Assembly: GCA_963695105.1 (NCBI GenBank)
Contig: CAVOGC010000040.1
Coordinates: 79,140 to 143,139 of the forward strand
DNA from: Competibacter sp963695105
GTDB taxonomy: Bacteria > Pseudomonadota > Gammaproteobacteria > Competibacterales > Competibacteraceae
DNA: 64,000 nucleotides
Direction of reading: 5' to 3'
This document shows positions 9,701 to 17,630 of this stretch, piece after piece. The position numbers and the translations under genes were made by a program. The notes under the pieces were generated by a model, which was given only the letters and a program-made list of their open reading frames with translations, was not told where the DNA came from and did no database searches. How positions within the stretch are numbered: the first letter of the stretch is position 1; each line of letters starts with the position of its first letter.

Positions 9701-9943
9701 CAGCAGCAGCCCGCGGCGCAGGCTGACCGGCTGAAACCCCTCTGCGGCGGGAATGGTCGCCGCCTCCGCCGGCAAACCCGCCGGCAACCGCGTCGGCGAT
9801 ACCGGCAAGGGCGTCGGGCGCGTGTAGATCGCCGCCAGTTGCGTCCATAACGCCCCCATGCCGAGAACCACGCCCAGCGCGAACAGGGCCGGCAACAGCA
9901 GCCGGCGCGACACGGCACGATTCAGTGTCGATACAGATTTCAT
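6758..9943 (-). CDS. PBP-type transpeptidase homologue with degenerate active site
   Basis: About 1061 residues from the ATG at 9943. A TTG at 9979, preceded by a G-rich stretch, would add 12 residues. The N terminus has one membrane anchor (about 12-32), then a long periplasmic region. The last 400 residues align by eye with class B PBP transpeptidases: RLTVDPRLQQAMRRAL, SLVVLDADRGDILAV, PAGSAFEL at the SxxK position, DSPRGWF at the SxN position, LGQGVYVTPLQLA, and LHLKTGAA. KTG is intact (Lys about 993), but SxxK reads S720-A-F-E723 and SxN reads S815-P-R817. Loss of the lysine general base suggests no normal transpeptidation. It is partnered by overlap with the SEDS gene and diverges from the kinase gene. 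Confidence 0.75.
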   Translation of the reverse strand: MKSVSTLNRAVSRRLLLPALFALGVVLGMGALWTQLAAIYTRPTPLPVSPTRLPAGLPAEAATIPAAEGFQPVSLRRGLLLIRGPARLIGQQDLSLCDQGAGSAADPVMAPLYVGWDWPRLREAAAANRAARPPRPADEGLKNSLLDDGPDGVDVPAFAVTSESVGTPPRPYVDAGSLRVTLYDRRPVLLLADTTETGAGPALAFRRDLWLLWNAGPMTNGHWDHALRVRLLEDRVCPFGRLRIEVYGPPAENAGMADVEPRTVWYASEGSAREFRLAAGRYAPAAPPLPREDAELFERSLAAGLLRSGEDGRIAIAPADLPLRRTFARVRPELLAFGDSEHDWLDGPWNAEIQRLHQALYFSATGRYVRRQVATFNARQLLAAVRWRPENSDLSGDWRADWEGTPLMLIRSMPLLAGRLFNEAPHGWQPWRRVARWPALEQRRSVRFRLSLPRPARSGERLELLVVGGPPAVTGAAVLASAPRCLDPRPCAERDALARWSRLEMREGATELELVFQPLPARVFPALYRYDFAHIQRFDNRLRWHDSPASGDGDPSRPASAEVTLRDRKGTLLWEAGQPTGAVWDLGLATLVGLDPAHAGSVGGVLARLGEYGAAAVEARLTVDPRLQQAMRRALLERLPAAGAAASETDTTRRPERVASLVVLDADRGDILAVTGSPEPPAGIVWSDLSAFVAAVRPRRSPLWVRAWQHDGDGLEPAGSAFELVDALLLEREAGRRPQLGAVLEGLTAGELAQWPLARAYGFVADSACYPARAEGREPSAVCAEQGVDGGHTVLERMRRHGDERYGLAQALRDSPRGWFAWLVETTDATLLDDVASSGLASARALTPAALREVRPLLAIMAELGFDSVQDLDGGLLPTGLIAANDVLRASAATLEPTTDRGRVRRAALGQGVYVTPLQLAGLAAAIATGRRTPPRVLVELNGQPALEPVAAALDIATDRIRRGMRLALDEEPLRTAFAGSRFDAIRPALHLKTGAARVDPTGTVSNAWLAGWLEPGALPGENRRLAFACLISPAAGSNGAECAELTAAWLAALAGAKNDG

Positions 9944-10044
9944 ATGCAATGATATAAGTAGCGAAGTCGCTTGACCCAATGGCCCCCGATTAGTTTACTG
10001 GATTACCATTCTGTCCCGAGAATGGCCAGCCTGGAGAACGCCCC

Positions 10045-12303
10045 ATGCAAAGCGGTGAACGGATCGCGATCAACGGCCGAAGTTACCGGCTCGGCGACAT
10101 TCTTTCGCCCGGCACCGGCAGCTACGGTCAAGTCTGGGCGGCAACCGATGGCAGTGGACGCGCCGTCGCCCTGAAGTTCATCAACACCGAGGCGATGTCC
10201 CAGGCCGATCCCACCCTGCAAGGTCACTGGCGCGCGCACCTGGAGCGGGAGATCGCATTTCTGGACGACCTGAGCCCCGAACAGTCGCGGCATGTCGTCG
10301 CCCTGCTCGACCACGGTCAAATCGACGGTCAGCCGGTGCTGGTGCTGGAGCGCTTGCAGGCCAACCTCGGTCAGTGGCTGGCACAGCAGCGGCGGGACGG
10401 TGCGCCGCCCCAGGAACTGGAACGCATTCTCGACTGGGCCAGGCAAATTTTGACGGGCCTGGAGGTCATCCACCGCGCTGGCTTCGTCTACCGCGATCTT
10501 AAACTCAGCAACATCCTGGTCGGCGACGACGGCGATCTGCTCAAACTGGCCGATTTCGGTTCGCTCAAACGCGAGAACGGCGACAGCACCCGTTCGTTTA
10601 TCGGCACCCCCGCCACCATGGCGCCGGAGCAGGTATTGCCGGTCGGTCACGGCGCGGGGGGCTGCGAGTACGCGGTGGACTACCGCGCCGACTATTACGC
10701 CCTGGGACTGCTGCTGTTCAACCTCATCACCGAACAGCCGACCACCGAAGCCCAGCGCCGGCTCGGCCAGTTGCTGGCTCTGCACGGTCAGGAAGGCGCC
10801 GGCCAGCGATGCGAGCAACTGGGCGGCCTCACCGGGGACGAACGGGAACGGCTGTGGCGCTCCATCGAATTCTGGACGGTACCGGCGCTGCCCGAACACG
10901 GGCACGGCGGCGGGGCGGTCCTGTTGACCGACCTGATCGAACAATTGCTGGCGCGCGACCCCGCCACACGGCCCACCGACAGCGCCGCCATCCGCGCCGT
11001 GTTGGACGCGGCGCGTTCCGGCCAGCCCATCCTCTCCGCCCCGACCAAGGAACCCGACTGGGATCTGCCGCTGTCGGCCGATCCGCCGCACCGGCGCCGC
11101 GCCGCCGCGCCGACCTCGTCGCCCTGGCTGCGACGGTCGGTCGGGCTGGCCGGAATGCTCGGTCTGGCGGGCGCGCTGGCCTGGACGCTCCTCCTCCAGC
11201 CGCCCGGTCAGATCCGGCAGGATCGCGAGGCGTCGCCGGACGCTGTCGCCAGCGCCCCAGCGGCATTCGATGTCGCGCCGCCGGCGGAACCGGCCGCGCT
11301 CCCGACTCCGACAACCACGGTCGCCGACGCGCCACCACCGCCGGCATCCCCCGCCGCGCCGGAACCGCTCCAGGATGAAGACGCCGTGCCGGTCGCGGAT
11401 AATACCGATCCACCGACGCCCGTCGAAACTGGCATCGAACCCGAACCCGAACCCGGGCCGGCGACGGTCGTCGCCGCTCCGGACCTGGCCAACCCCGCCG
11501 AACCCACCGAACCCACTGAACCCGCTGAACCAGCGGTTGCCGCCACTCCGCCCGAGACTGCGACACCCGCCGAGCCGGAACCCGCCCCGCCGACTCGGCC
11601 CAAACACTCGACCCAGGCAAGAACCGCCAAAGCGGCCCCCACCGCGCCCGCTGTCGAAGAAGACGTCCCCGCGACCGATGCACGGATCACCAAACCGACG
11701 TCGAAACCGACCACGCCGACCACGGCGGCCTCGACTCGGGCCGCGTCGCACCGCGCCGCAAAAGTCACTCCGACCGACCGCGCCAGCCGCGCTGCAAAAG
11801 CAGCACCCGCCGCTCCGAGCGCGGCTCGACCGGCCGCCGCGCCCGCTAAACCGTCGGTCGCCCGCGCCGCGCCGCGGCCACAATCGACGCCGCCGGCCCT
11901 GCCGCCGATCGAACTGAAATCGCGCTCGCAACCCACAGCGCTGGCGCTACCGCCGATCGAACTGAAATCGCGCTCGCAACCGGCGCCGCCGACCCTGCCG
12001 CCGATCAAACTGGTGAGCCACTCCAAAACCCCGTCCGCCAAACCGCCCATCGAACTGGTGAGCCGCTCCAATCCGGCGGCGGGCACCACCAGCGAGTCCC
12101 GCGGTCAGACAGAGACCTTCACTCGCTGGGTCAGCCGCACCAGCACGGCGGTGGGGTCGGAAGTGCGACGCGGTCTGGAAAGCGTCAACCAGGCAGTGAA
12201 CGGCAACGGCGAGAGCGCCCAAGTCGAGCGCCGCGACCGCTGGTCGCCCCGCCACGGCAAGCGAACGAATTCCCTACCGCAACGACGGCAGGAATACCGC
12301 TGA
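10045..12303 (+). CDS. Transmembrane Ser/Thr protein kinase
   Basis: 752 residues. The N-terminal kinase domain (about 10-320) has a glycine loop GTGSYGQV, Lys44 in VALKFI, catalytic Asp151 in YRDLKLSN (Tyr replaces the His of HRD), Asp170 in ADFG, and MAPEQ as the APE element. All catalytic residues are present, so it should be active on cytosolic targets. A membrane segment follows (about 360-380, LAGMLGLAGALAWTLLL). After it comes about 370 residues rich in Pro, Ala and Thr, with four imperfect PPIELKSRSQP-like repeats near the end. That part is predicted to be outside the membrane and may contact the cell wall. It is divergent from the PBP-SEDS-FHA operon across a short shared promoter region. 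No PASTA domains are seen. Confidence 0.88.
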   Translation: MQSGERIAINGRSYRLGDILSPGTGSYGQVWAATDGSGRAVALKFINTEAMSQADPTLQGHWRAHLEREIAFLDDLSPEQSRHVVALLDHGQIDGQPVLVLERLQANLGQWLAQQRRDGAPPQELERILDWARQILTGLEVIHRAGFVYRDLKLSNILVGDDGDLLKLADFGSLKRENGDSTRSFIGTPATMAPEQVLPVGHGAGGCEYAVDYRADYYALGLLLFNLITEQPTTEAQRRLGQLLALHGQEGAGQRCEQLGGLTGDERERLWRSIEFWTVPALPEHGHGGGAVLLTDLIEQLLARDPATRPTDSAAIRAVLDAARSGQPILSAPTKEPDWDLPLSADPPHRRRAAAPTSSPWLRRSVGLAGMLGLAGALAWTLLLQPPGQIRQDREASPDAVASAPAAFDVAPPAEPAALPTPTTTVADAPPPPASPAAPEPLQDEDAVPVADNTDPPTPVETGIEPEPEPGPATVVAAPDLANPAEPTEPTEPAEPAVAATPPETATPAEPEPAPPTRPKHSTQARTAKAAPTAPAVEEDVPATDARITKPTSKPTTPTTAASTRAASHRAAKVTPTDRASRAAKAAPAAPSAARPAAAPAKPSVARAAPRPQSTPPALPPIELKSRSQPTALALPPIELKSRSQPAPPTLPPIKLVSHSKTPSAKPPIELVSRSNPAAGTTSESRGQTETFTRWVSRTSTAVGSEVRRGLESVNQAVNGNGESAQVERRDRWSPRHGKRTNSLPQRRQEYR
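11899..12085 (+). repeat. In-frame tandem repeats in kinase tail
   Basis: Four imperfect copies of a 12-16 residue unit, PPIELKSRSQP and variants, lie near the C terminus of the kinase. The first two copies (from about 11899 and 11947) are nearly identical at DNA level. The later two have drifted to PPIKLVSHSK and PPIELVSRSN. Basic and serine-rich units of this kind could bind anionic wall polymer; that is inference. Confidence 0.7.
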
Positions 12304-12348
12304 TCCCAATGCGGACCGGCAAAAACCCGTTGGCAAGTCCATCGATCC

Positions 12349-13665
12349 ATGATCGGTGCAATTGACTTTTTTGAGAATAAGTACGTCATGGAATTGGAAT
12401 ACTGGTTTGCCGCTTGGGGATTTAACAATAATCCTTTTGATTACACATCGGATGCGGATCGAGATCCGTATTTCGAACAGGCTTTCATCCAAAATATCGG
12501 GCTTCGGACCAGTTTGAGCCTGGAAAAACCCAATCCTCTAGTCGTTTTTGGCATCAAGGGAGCGGGTAAGAGTTCCATCAGAAGGGATCTGGAAATTTTT
12601 CTTAGCGCGCATACAGACAAAGCAATTACCTTAAGCTATAACGATTTTAATGACTTGCTCAGCGAAAAAAACAGGGGCTATAAGGAGATACCGGCGGGTA
12701 AGCTATTTTCCGAGCCAACTTACCAACAAAATAGCCAGATATCGCTTAACGATCACCTGGACAATATCTTAAGACTGGGTATTGAAAAGCTATACAAAGA
12801 ACATCTATCCAAACTTGACAACCCGCACAGCTACAATCTGATAAAAGGCAATGAAGAGCAAATCAGAAGATTGATTTTGTTGATGGCTCTTTATTTTATG
12901 CCCAACGACACTTTCAAAAAAGTCGACGGCATTTCGAAGACCATGAAAATATTCAAATACAAACGCAAGGGATATTTTCTATCGGGTGTGGCCCGGAAAA
13001 GACTGGTAGCGGAAATCTATTCTAAAATCAATGGCCTTCCTATAACAGTCAAAGATATTGACGCCACCATTAGAACCACGGGAACCGATCTTTACAAACC
13101 GGGGGATATTCCTGACGATGTCGAGCAAAGATTTACTCTCTTGGGCTACTTCATTGAAATCATCCAGCAATTATTTGGCTTGACCGGCATATACTTGCTG
13201 GTGGATCGCGTTGATGAACACGTCAGCATCAATGGCGACTCGGAAAAAATGCGCTGGCTTGTTACGCCACTGCTTTCGGATCAATTACTCCAGGTTAATT
13301 GCCTGGGAATGCTGCTTTTCCTCCCCTATGAATTGCAGGATTTGAGGAAAAAATATAGAAGTGACAAGATAAAAACCATCTGTCCTCTGGACTGGACTCC
13401 GATACAAATCAGAGATCTTATTGAGAAGAGGATGAGTTTGTTTTCAGATATTCCAGTAAGACTTTCCGATTTGTTTGTTGAAGATGGGGATAAATTTGCC
13501 CGTCAAATCGCCCAGATATGCCTAACACCCCGCAATGCCTTCAAATTCATGGAGCGTCTAGTCAAGGAGCATTGCAACAGGGTCGATCATGAAAAGAGAA
13601 TTTCATCGGAGATATTCGATATTACTCTGAAGAAATATTTACTGGAGAAAGAAGAAGTTCGGTGA
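12349..13665 (+). CDS. P-loop ATPase, AT-rich, probably acquired
   Basis: 438 residues (425 if the ATG at 12388 is used, which leaves WGFNNNPF close to the N terminus). The Walker A motif is GIKGAGKSS (Lys about 74), and a Walker B-like strand YLLVDRVDEH lies near 283-291. There are no membrane segments. The pattern (short WGFxxNPF start, P-loop, late acidic strand) resembles what I recall as the Sll1717-type P-loop ATPases, a STAND/ORC-like group, but I cannot confirm it. Base composition is markedly AT-rich, with many AAA, ATT and TTT codons, unlike both flanks. That is a strong sign of horizontal transfer. It is followed by a short convergent gap to an HTH gene. Function is unknown; a defence role is possible but unsupported. 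Confidence 0.65.
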   Translation: MIGAIDFFENKYVMELEYWFAAWGFNNNPFDYTSDADRDPYFEQAFIQNIGLRTSLSLEKPNPLVVFGIKGAGKSSIRRDLEIFLSAHTDKAITLSYNDFNDLLSEKNRGYKEIPAGKLFSEPTYQQNSQISLNDHLDNILRLGIEKLYKEHLSKLDNPHSYNLIKGNEEQIRRLILLMALYFMPNDTFKKVDGISKTMKIFKYKRKGYFLSGVARKRLVAEIYSKINGLPITVKDIDATIRTTGTDLYKPGDIPDDVEQRFTLLGYFIEIIQQLFGLTGIYLLVDRVDEHVSINGDSEKMRWLVTPLLSDQLLQVNCLGMLLFLPYELQDLRKKYRSDKIKTICPLDWTPIQIRDLIEKRMSLFSDIPVRLSDLFVEDGDKFARQIAQICLTPRNAFKFMERLVKEHCNRVDHEKRISSEIFDITLKKYLLEKEEVR

Positions 13666-13729
13666 GTACATTCGGCGGAATAACCGCCAGCGGGAGAAGT
13701 TCGCAACCGCTTATCGCCAACAGCCGAAA

Positions 13730-14455
13730 TCAGGAATCGACCCCCTTCTCATCGGTTTCTCCCGCACCGCCGCCCAACCCTTCCTGAGCGGCCACCCAAC
13801 GCAGGGCCATTTCGAAGGCGTGCCGGGTGAACGCCAATACCTCGCCAAAACCAGCGTCCGACAACTCCCGGGCCAAGTCGTGGCGGCGGTAGATATTGAT
13901 AAACTGGCGCTCGCGCTCGAATTGCAGGGACAACCGGCCGGCGCCCCAGTCTTCGAGGATTTGCCAGAGATCGGGCCGGTAAACGCGGGCCAGTCGCATC
14001 GCCACCGGCACCGGATCGCGCCGGGCCAACACCGCCGCCAAGCGCAGGATCAGATCGAACGACAGCGCCGCCGTACCCTTCTCCACCGCCGCCAGCAACG
14101 ACTGATCCCGCAGGTCCAGCGCGGCGTTGAGATCGTCCAGGGTCAAACCGGCCACCAGCCGCAGGTCGCGGACATATTCGCCGGCCTCCTTCATCGCCTC
14201 GGCCTGCTCCGGACTGAGCAGCAGCGCCTTGCCAACCCGCCATGGCGTTTCGGCGGTCTCCGCCGCCTTGCGCAGAGCATCGCCCACGGTATCGGCCACC
14301 GCGCCCGGCAAGCGGGTCAGCCGCCCAACCAGCGAAGGCTGGGGTGCAGGCGCATCCGGCCCCGGCACTCCGGCAACGGCGGTTTTTTTAGCGGTCGATT
14401 TCGTTTTTCCGGCCTTGCCGCCGCCGGGTTTGGTGGAACGATGTTTGTCGCTCAT
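13730..14455 (-). CDS. Helix-turn-helix (XRE-like) domain protein
   Basis: 241 residues. A basic, low-complexity N terminus (Lys/Thr/Pro, 1-40) leads to a central region (about 85-150) that reads like an XRE-type helix-turn-helix: YVRDLRLVAGLTLDDLNAAL, then LLAAVEKGTAALSFDLILRL. The C-terminal third is helical, with no motif I recognise. There are no membrane segments. It is probably a DNA-binding or DNA-associated protein. It lies 33 bases upstream of the DUF72 gene on the same strand and may be co-transcribed with it. It converges with the AT-rich ATPase gene. Confidence 0.6.
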   Translation of the reverse strand: MSDKHRSTKPGGGKAGKTKSTAKKTAVAGVPGPDAPAPQPSLVGRLTRLPGAVADTVGDALRKAAETAETPWRVGKALLLSPEQAEAMKEAGEYVRDLRLVAGLTLDDLNAALDLRDQSLLAAVEKGTAALSFDLILRLAAVLARRDPVPVAMRLARVYRPDLWQILEDWGAGRLSLQFERERQFINIYRRHDLARELSDAGFGEVLAFTRHAFEMALRWVAAQEGLGGGAGETDEKGVDS

Positions 14456-14488
14456 CGCGTTTTCTCCTTCGCCCGCCCGGCTCTGCCG

Positions 14489-15355
14489 CTAGCCATCACC
14501 GCGCGTGTCTTCCCCCGGCCAGGGCGGCGGCGGCCCCACCTCGGAACGACGGGCGCGTAGCAACTCGTGGAACAGCCGGGCCAGGCGCGGGGCCTGCCGG
14601 TTGTTGGGAGTGTGAATGAAAACATACGGTTCCCGACCCTCGCCCAACCAGAGTTCGAGCTTGTCCAGCCAAGGTTGCAAATACGGCGGGTTCGCCTCGG
14701 GAACGGGATGACCGATATAGCGGATGAACGGGCGCGGTCCCAGGCTGATGGCGTGGACCGGCAGGCGCGGTTTCCTGCCTTGGGCGATCCGGGTATCCGG
14801 ATCGGTCGGATCGGCATCGAACAGAGCGCGGCTGTCCAGCATCACCCGGTCGATGCCAAGATCCCGCAACAGCCGATTTAACTGGCGCTCCGCCTCGCCC
14901 TTGGCGAAAAAGGCGCGATGCCGTACCTCGACCGCGGATTGAAACCCGCTCGGCAGGGTGGTCAGATAATCGCGCAACGCCGGCAGATCGTCCGGACCGA
15001 AGCTGGGCGGCAGTTGCAGGAAGCTCGGACCCAGCCGCCCGGCCTCCGCCAGCGGCGCCAGCCGCGCCAGGAACTCCGCCGTTTCGGCCGCGACCCCGCG
15101 CAACCGCCGCTCGTGGCTGATGGCGCGCGGAAACTTGAAACAGAACCGAAACCCCGGCGCGGCCTCGTCCCGCCAGCGCAGGACGGTTTCCGGCCTGGGC
15201 AAACCGTAAAAACAGTTGTTGCCCTCGACCGTGCCGAACACCGCCGAATACTGGCGCAGGAAATCGCGGGGTTTGGCGGCGGAGGTAAACAGCTCGCCGA
15301 TCCAGTCGCGGTTGCTCCATACCGGACAGCCGAGGTGATAACGGGCAAGCATCAT
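14489..15355 (-). CDS. DUF72 (YecE-like) family protein
   Basis: About 288 residues from the ATG at 15355, preceded by GGCGGGAT at suitable spacing. The open frame also has a TTG at 15370. DUF72 hallmarks are present: an early LGCPVWSNRDW, then a YSAVFGTVEGNNCFYGLP stretch, FRFCFKFPRAISHER, the LQLPPSFGP motif, AVEVRHRAFF and a late YVFIHTPNNRQAPRLA. The family is TIM-barrel-like and widespread, without a settled biochemical role. The length is typical. It stands alone or with the upstream HTH gene. Confidence 0.85.
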   Translation of the reverse strand: MMLARYHLGCPVWSNRDWIGELFTSAAKPRDFLRQYSAVFGTVEGNNCFYGLPRPETVLRWRDEAAPGFRFCFKFPRAISHERRLRGVAAETAEFLARLAPLAEAGRLGPSFLQLPPSFGPDDLPALRDYLTTLPSGFQSAVEVRHRAFFAKGEAERQLNRLLRDLGIDRVMLDSRALFDADPTDPDTRIAQGRKPRLPVHAISLGPRPFIRYIGHPVPEANPPYLQPWLDKLELWLGEGREPYVFIHTPNNRQAPRLARLFHELLRARRSEVGPPPPWPGEDTRGDG

Positions 15356-15450
15356 GATCGATCCCGCCAAATTTTGCGGGTGCGCCGACCGGGAGATTCA
15401 ATCGAATGCGTAATGTATAGCGCTCCTCTCTGAGTCGTGGAATCGCCCCC

Positions 15451-15485
15451 AAAAACCCGTCGCGGGGATTATCACTCGCGACGGG
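15451..15485 (-). terminator. Rho-independent terminator of acyl-CoA dehydrogenase gene
   Basis: Read on the minus strand, a 9-bp stem CCCGTCGCG / CGCGACGGG with a 12-base loop is followed directly by TTTTT. It lies just downstream of the acyl-CoA dehydrogenase stop at 15523, which it should terminate. Confidence 0.75.
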
Positions 15486-15522
15486 GCGGGAACCGGCGGG
15501 AGCCGACCGAGCACTGGCCGGT

Positions 15523-17325
15523 TCAGAACGCCTCGGCGTCCAGAGTCATCAACGAATCGGCGCCGGCCTCGATCCGGGCCAGATGCGTCATCGTTTCCGG
15601 CAGCACCTTGTCCATGAAGAACTCGGCGCACACCAGTTTGTTCTGGTAGAACCGGCGGTCGAAGCTGTCGTCGTCCGGATTGGAAAGCTGGTTTGTACAG
15701 ATGCGCGCCACCTGCGCCCACTGATAGCCCAGCGCCACCAGCGCCACCACGTACAGATAATCCATCGACACCGCGCCGCCGTTGTCCGGATTGGAAATGG
15801 CGTGCCGCATCAGCCACTGGGTGGCGGTCACCAAACGCTCCAACGCCTCGGTCAGCGGTTTGATAAAGGGCGACAGCGCGGCGTTGTCCTCGTATTTCTC
15901 GCAGAATCCGCCCACGATGGCGAAAAAGAGCTGGATGGCCCTGCCCTTGTTGGCCGGCAGTTTGCGACCCACCAGGTCGAGCGCCTGGATGCCGTTGGCC
16001 CCTTCATAAATCTGGGTGATGCGGGCGTCGCGCACGAACTGTTCCATGCCCCACTGGGCGATGTAACCGTGGCCACCGAAGCATTGCAGGCACAGATTGG
16101 CGGTGGTGAAACCCATGTCGGTGAAATAGGTTTTCATCACCGGCGTCAGCAAACCCAACAGATCATCGGCCTTGCGCCGTGTCTCGGGGTCGGGGTGCTT
16201 GCGGATAATGTCCACCTGCAAAGCAGCCCAGTAGGACAGCGCCCGCGCCCCTTCCTGGAACACCCGGGCCGTCATCAGCATCCGGCGGATATCGGGATGG
16301 ACGATGATCGGATCGGCCGGCTGGTCGGGATACTTGATGCCGGTCAGCGAACGGCCCTGCATGCGCTCCTTGCAGTACGCCACCGCGTTCTGATAGGCCA
16401 CTTCGGCCTGACTCAGGCCCTGGACCGCGACGGCCAGCCGTGCCGCGTTCATCATGATGAACATGGTCCTGAGACCCTTGTGTGGCTCGCCGAGCAGGTA
16501 GCCGACCGCGCCGTCGTAGTTCATCACGCAGGTGGCGTTGCCGTGGATGCCCATTTTCTCCTCGATGGCGCCGCAACTCACCGCGTTGCGGTCGCCAAGG
16601 CTGCCGTCGGGGTTGACCAGAAACTTGGGCACGATGAACAGGCTGATACCCTTGACGCCATCCGGGCCGCCGGGAATCTTGGCCAAGACCAGATGGACGA
16701 TGTTCTCGGCCAGATCGTGCTCGCCGGCGGAGATGAAGATCTTGGCACCGGTGAGACGATAAGTCCCGTCGTCCTGCGGTTCGGCCTTGGTGCGCAGCAG
16801 GCCCAGATCGGTACCGCAATGCGGCTCGGTCAGATTCATGGTGCCGGTCCATCGGCCGCTGACCATCGCGGGCAGATACAGGTTTTTCTGCGCCTCGGAG
16901 CCGCCGATCTCGATGGCCTCGATGGCGCCGCTGGTCAGGCCGGGATACATGGTGAACGCCATGTTGGCCGAGGCCATCATCTCGCTGATCGTCAGCCCCA
17001 GCACATAGGGCAGACCCTGGCCGCCGTATTCGGGATCGCCGATCAACCCGGTCCAGCCGCCCTCGACCACGGCATCGTAGGCGGCCTTGAAGCCGGTCGG
17101 AGTCGTGATCTTGCCGTTTTCCAGTCGGCAGCCTTCCCGGTCGCCGACCGCGTTCAAGGGTTGCAACACCTCCTGGCTGAGCTGGGCGGCGCTTTCCAGA
17201 ATGGCGGCGACCGTGTCCGGCGCGGCTTCCGCAAAACCGGGAATCACGTCGTTGTAACGATCGATCTTGAGCAATTCGTGCAGGATGAACTGCATGTCGC
17301 GCACGGGTGCGGTGTAGCTGGGCAT
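15523..17325 (-). CDS. Acyl-CoA dehydrogenase, long (about 600 aa) subfamily
   Basis: 600 residues. This FAD-dependent acyl-CoA dehydrogenase belongs to the long subfamily that carries an extra C-terminal domain and includes DmdC (3-methylmercaptopropionyl-CoA dehydrogenase). Visible features are the N-terminal helical domain (about 40-155), the substrate/FAD stretch TMNLTEPHCGTDLGLLRTKA (about 165-185), FISAGEHDLAENIVH, and the late QCFGGHGYIAQWGMEQFVRD and QIYEGANGIQALDLVGRKLP motifs. The catalytic-base position for this subfamily falls in the EGANGIQ segment. The C-terminal tail of about 130 residues is typical. Its substrate could be a medium/long-chain acyl-CoA or a methylthio-acyl-CoA; sequence alone does not decide. 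It is a single gene with its own terminator. Confidence 0.9.
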   Translation of the reverse strand: MPSYTAPVRDMQFILHELLKIDRYNDVIPGFAEAAPDTVAAILESAAQLSQEVLQPLNAVGDREGCRLENGKITTPTGFKAAYDAVVEGGWTGLIGDPEYGGQGLPYVLGLTISEMMASANMAFTMYPGLTSGAIEAIEIGGSEAQKNLYLPAMVSGRWTGTMNLTEPHCGTDLGLLRTKAEPQDDGTYRLTGAKIFISAGEHDLAENIVHLVLAKIPGGPDGVKGISLFIVPKFLVNPDGSLGDRNAVSCGAIEEKMGIHGNATCVMNYDGAVGYLLGEPHKGLRTMFIMMNAARLAVAVQGLSQAEVAYQNAVAYCKERMQGRSLTGIKYPDQPADPIIVHPDIRRMLMTARVFQEGARALSYWAALQVDIIRKHPDPETRRKADDLLGLLTPVMKTYFTDMGFTTANLCLQCFGGHGYIAQWGMEQFVRDARITQIYEGANGIQALDLVGRKLPANKGRAIQLFFAIVGGFCEKYEDNAALSPFIKPLTEALERLVTATQWLMRHAISNPDNGGAVSMDYLYVVALVALGYQWAQVARICTNQLSNPDDDSFDRRFYQNKLVCAEFFMDKVLPETMTHLARIEAGADSLMTLDAEAF

Positions 17326-17630
17326 GAGCGTAATCCTAAGTTGCGTTTAAGTTTCAACAAGCTGTGGGCGAACCGCGCCATGCTGGAAACGTAAGCGCAA
17401 AAATTAGAACAAACACTCTAAACAGGAAAAAATAGCCAGATAATTCAATTTCTTGCAGTGCAAAATTGTACGATTTGGTCATTCGGCGACCCGTTTGAAC
17501 AAATTCCGGCGGCAAGGGTTGCGGCACCCCAACCATCGATCTCGGCGGGCTCAAACCCGAAATGGAAAATCCCCAATCGGCGGGCGGCGGATCGGGGATT
17601 TTTGACAGATCGCTCGAACGAGCCGGCGTC
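17326..17630. other. Intergenic region between two leftward genes
   Basis: 305 bases without a convincing gene. The half nearest the dehydrogenase start is AT-rich and should contain that gene's promoter. No hairpin with a T-tract, tRNA or repeat is seen. Confidence 0.5.
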
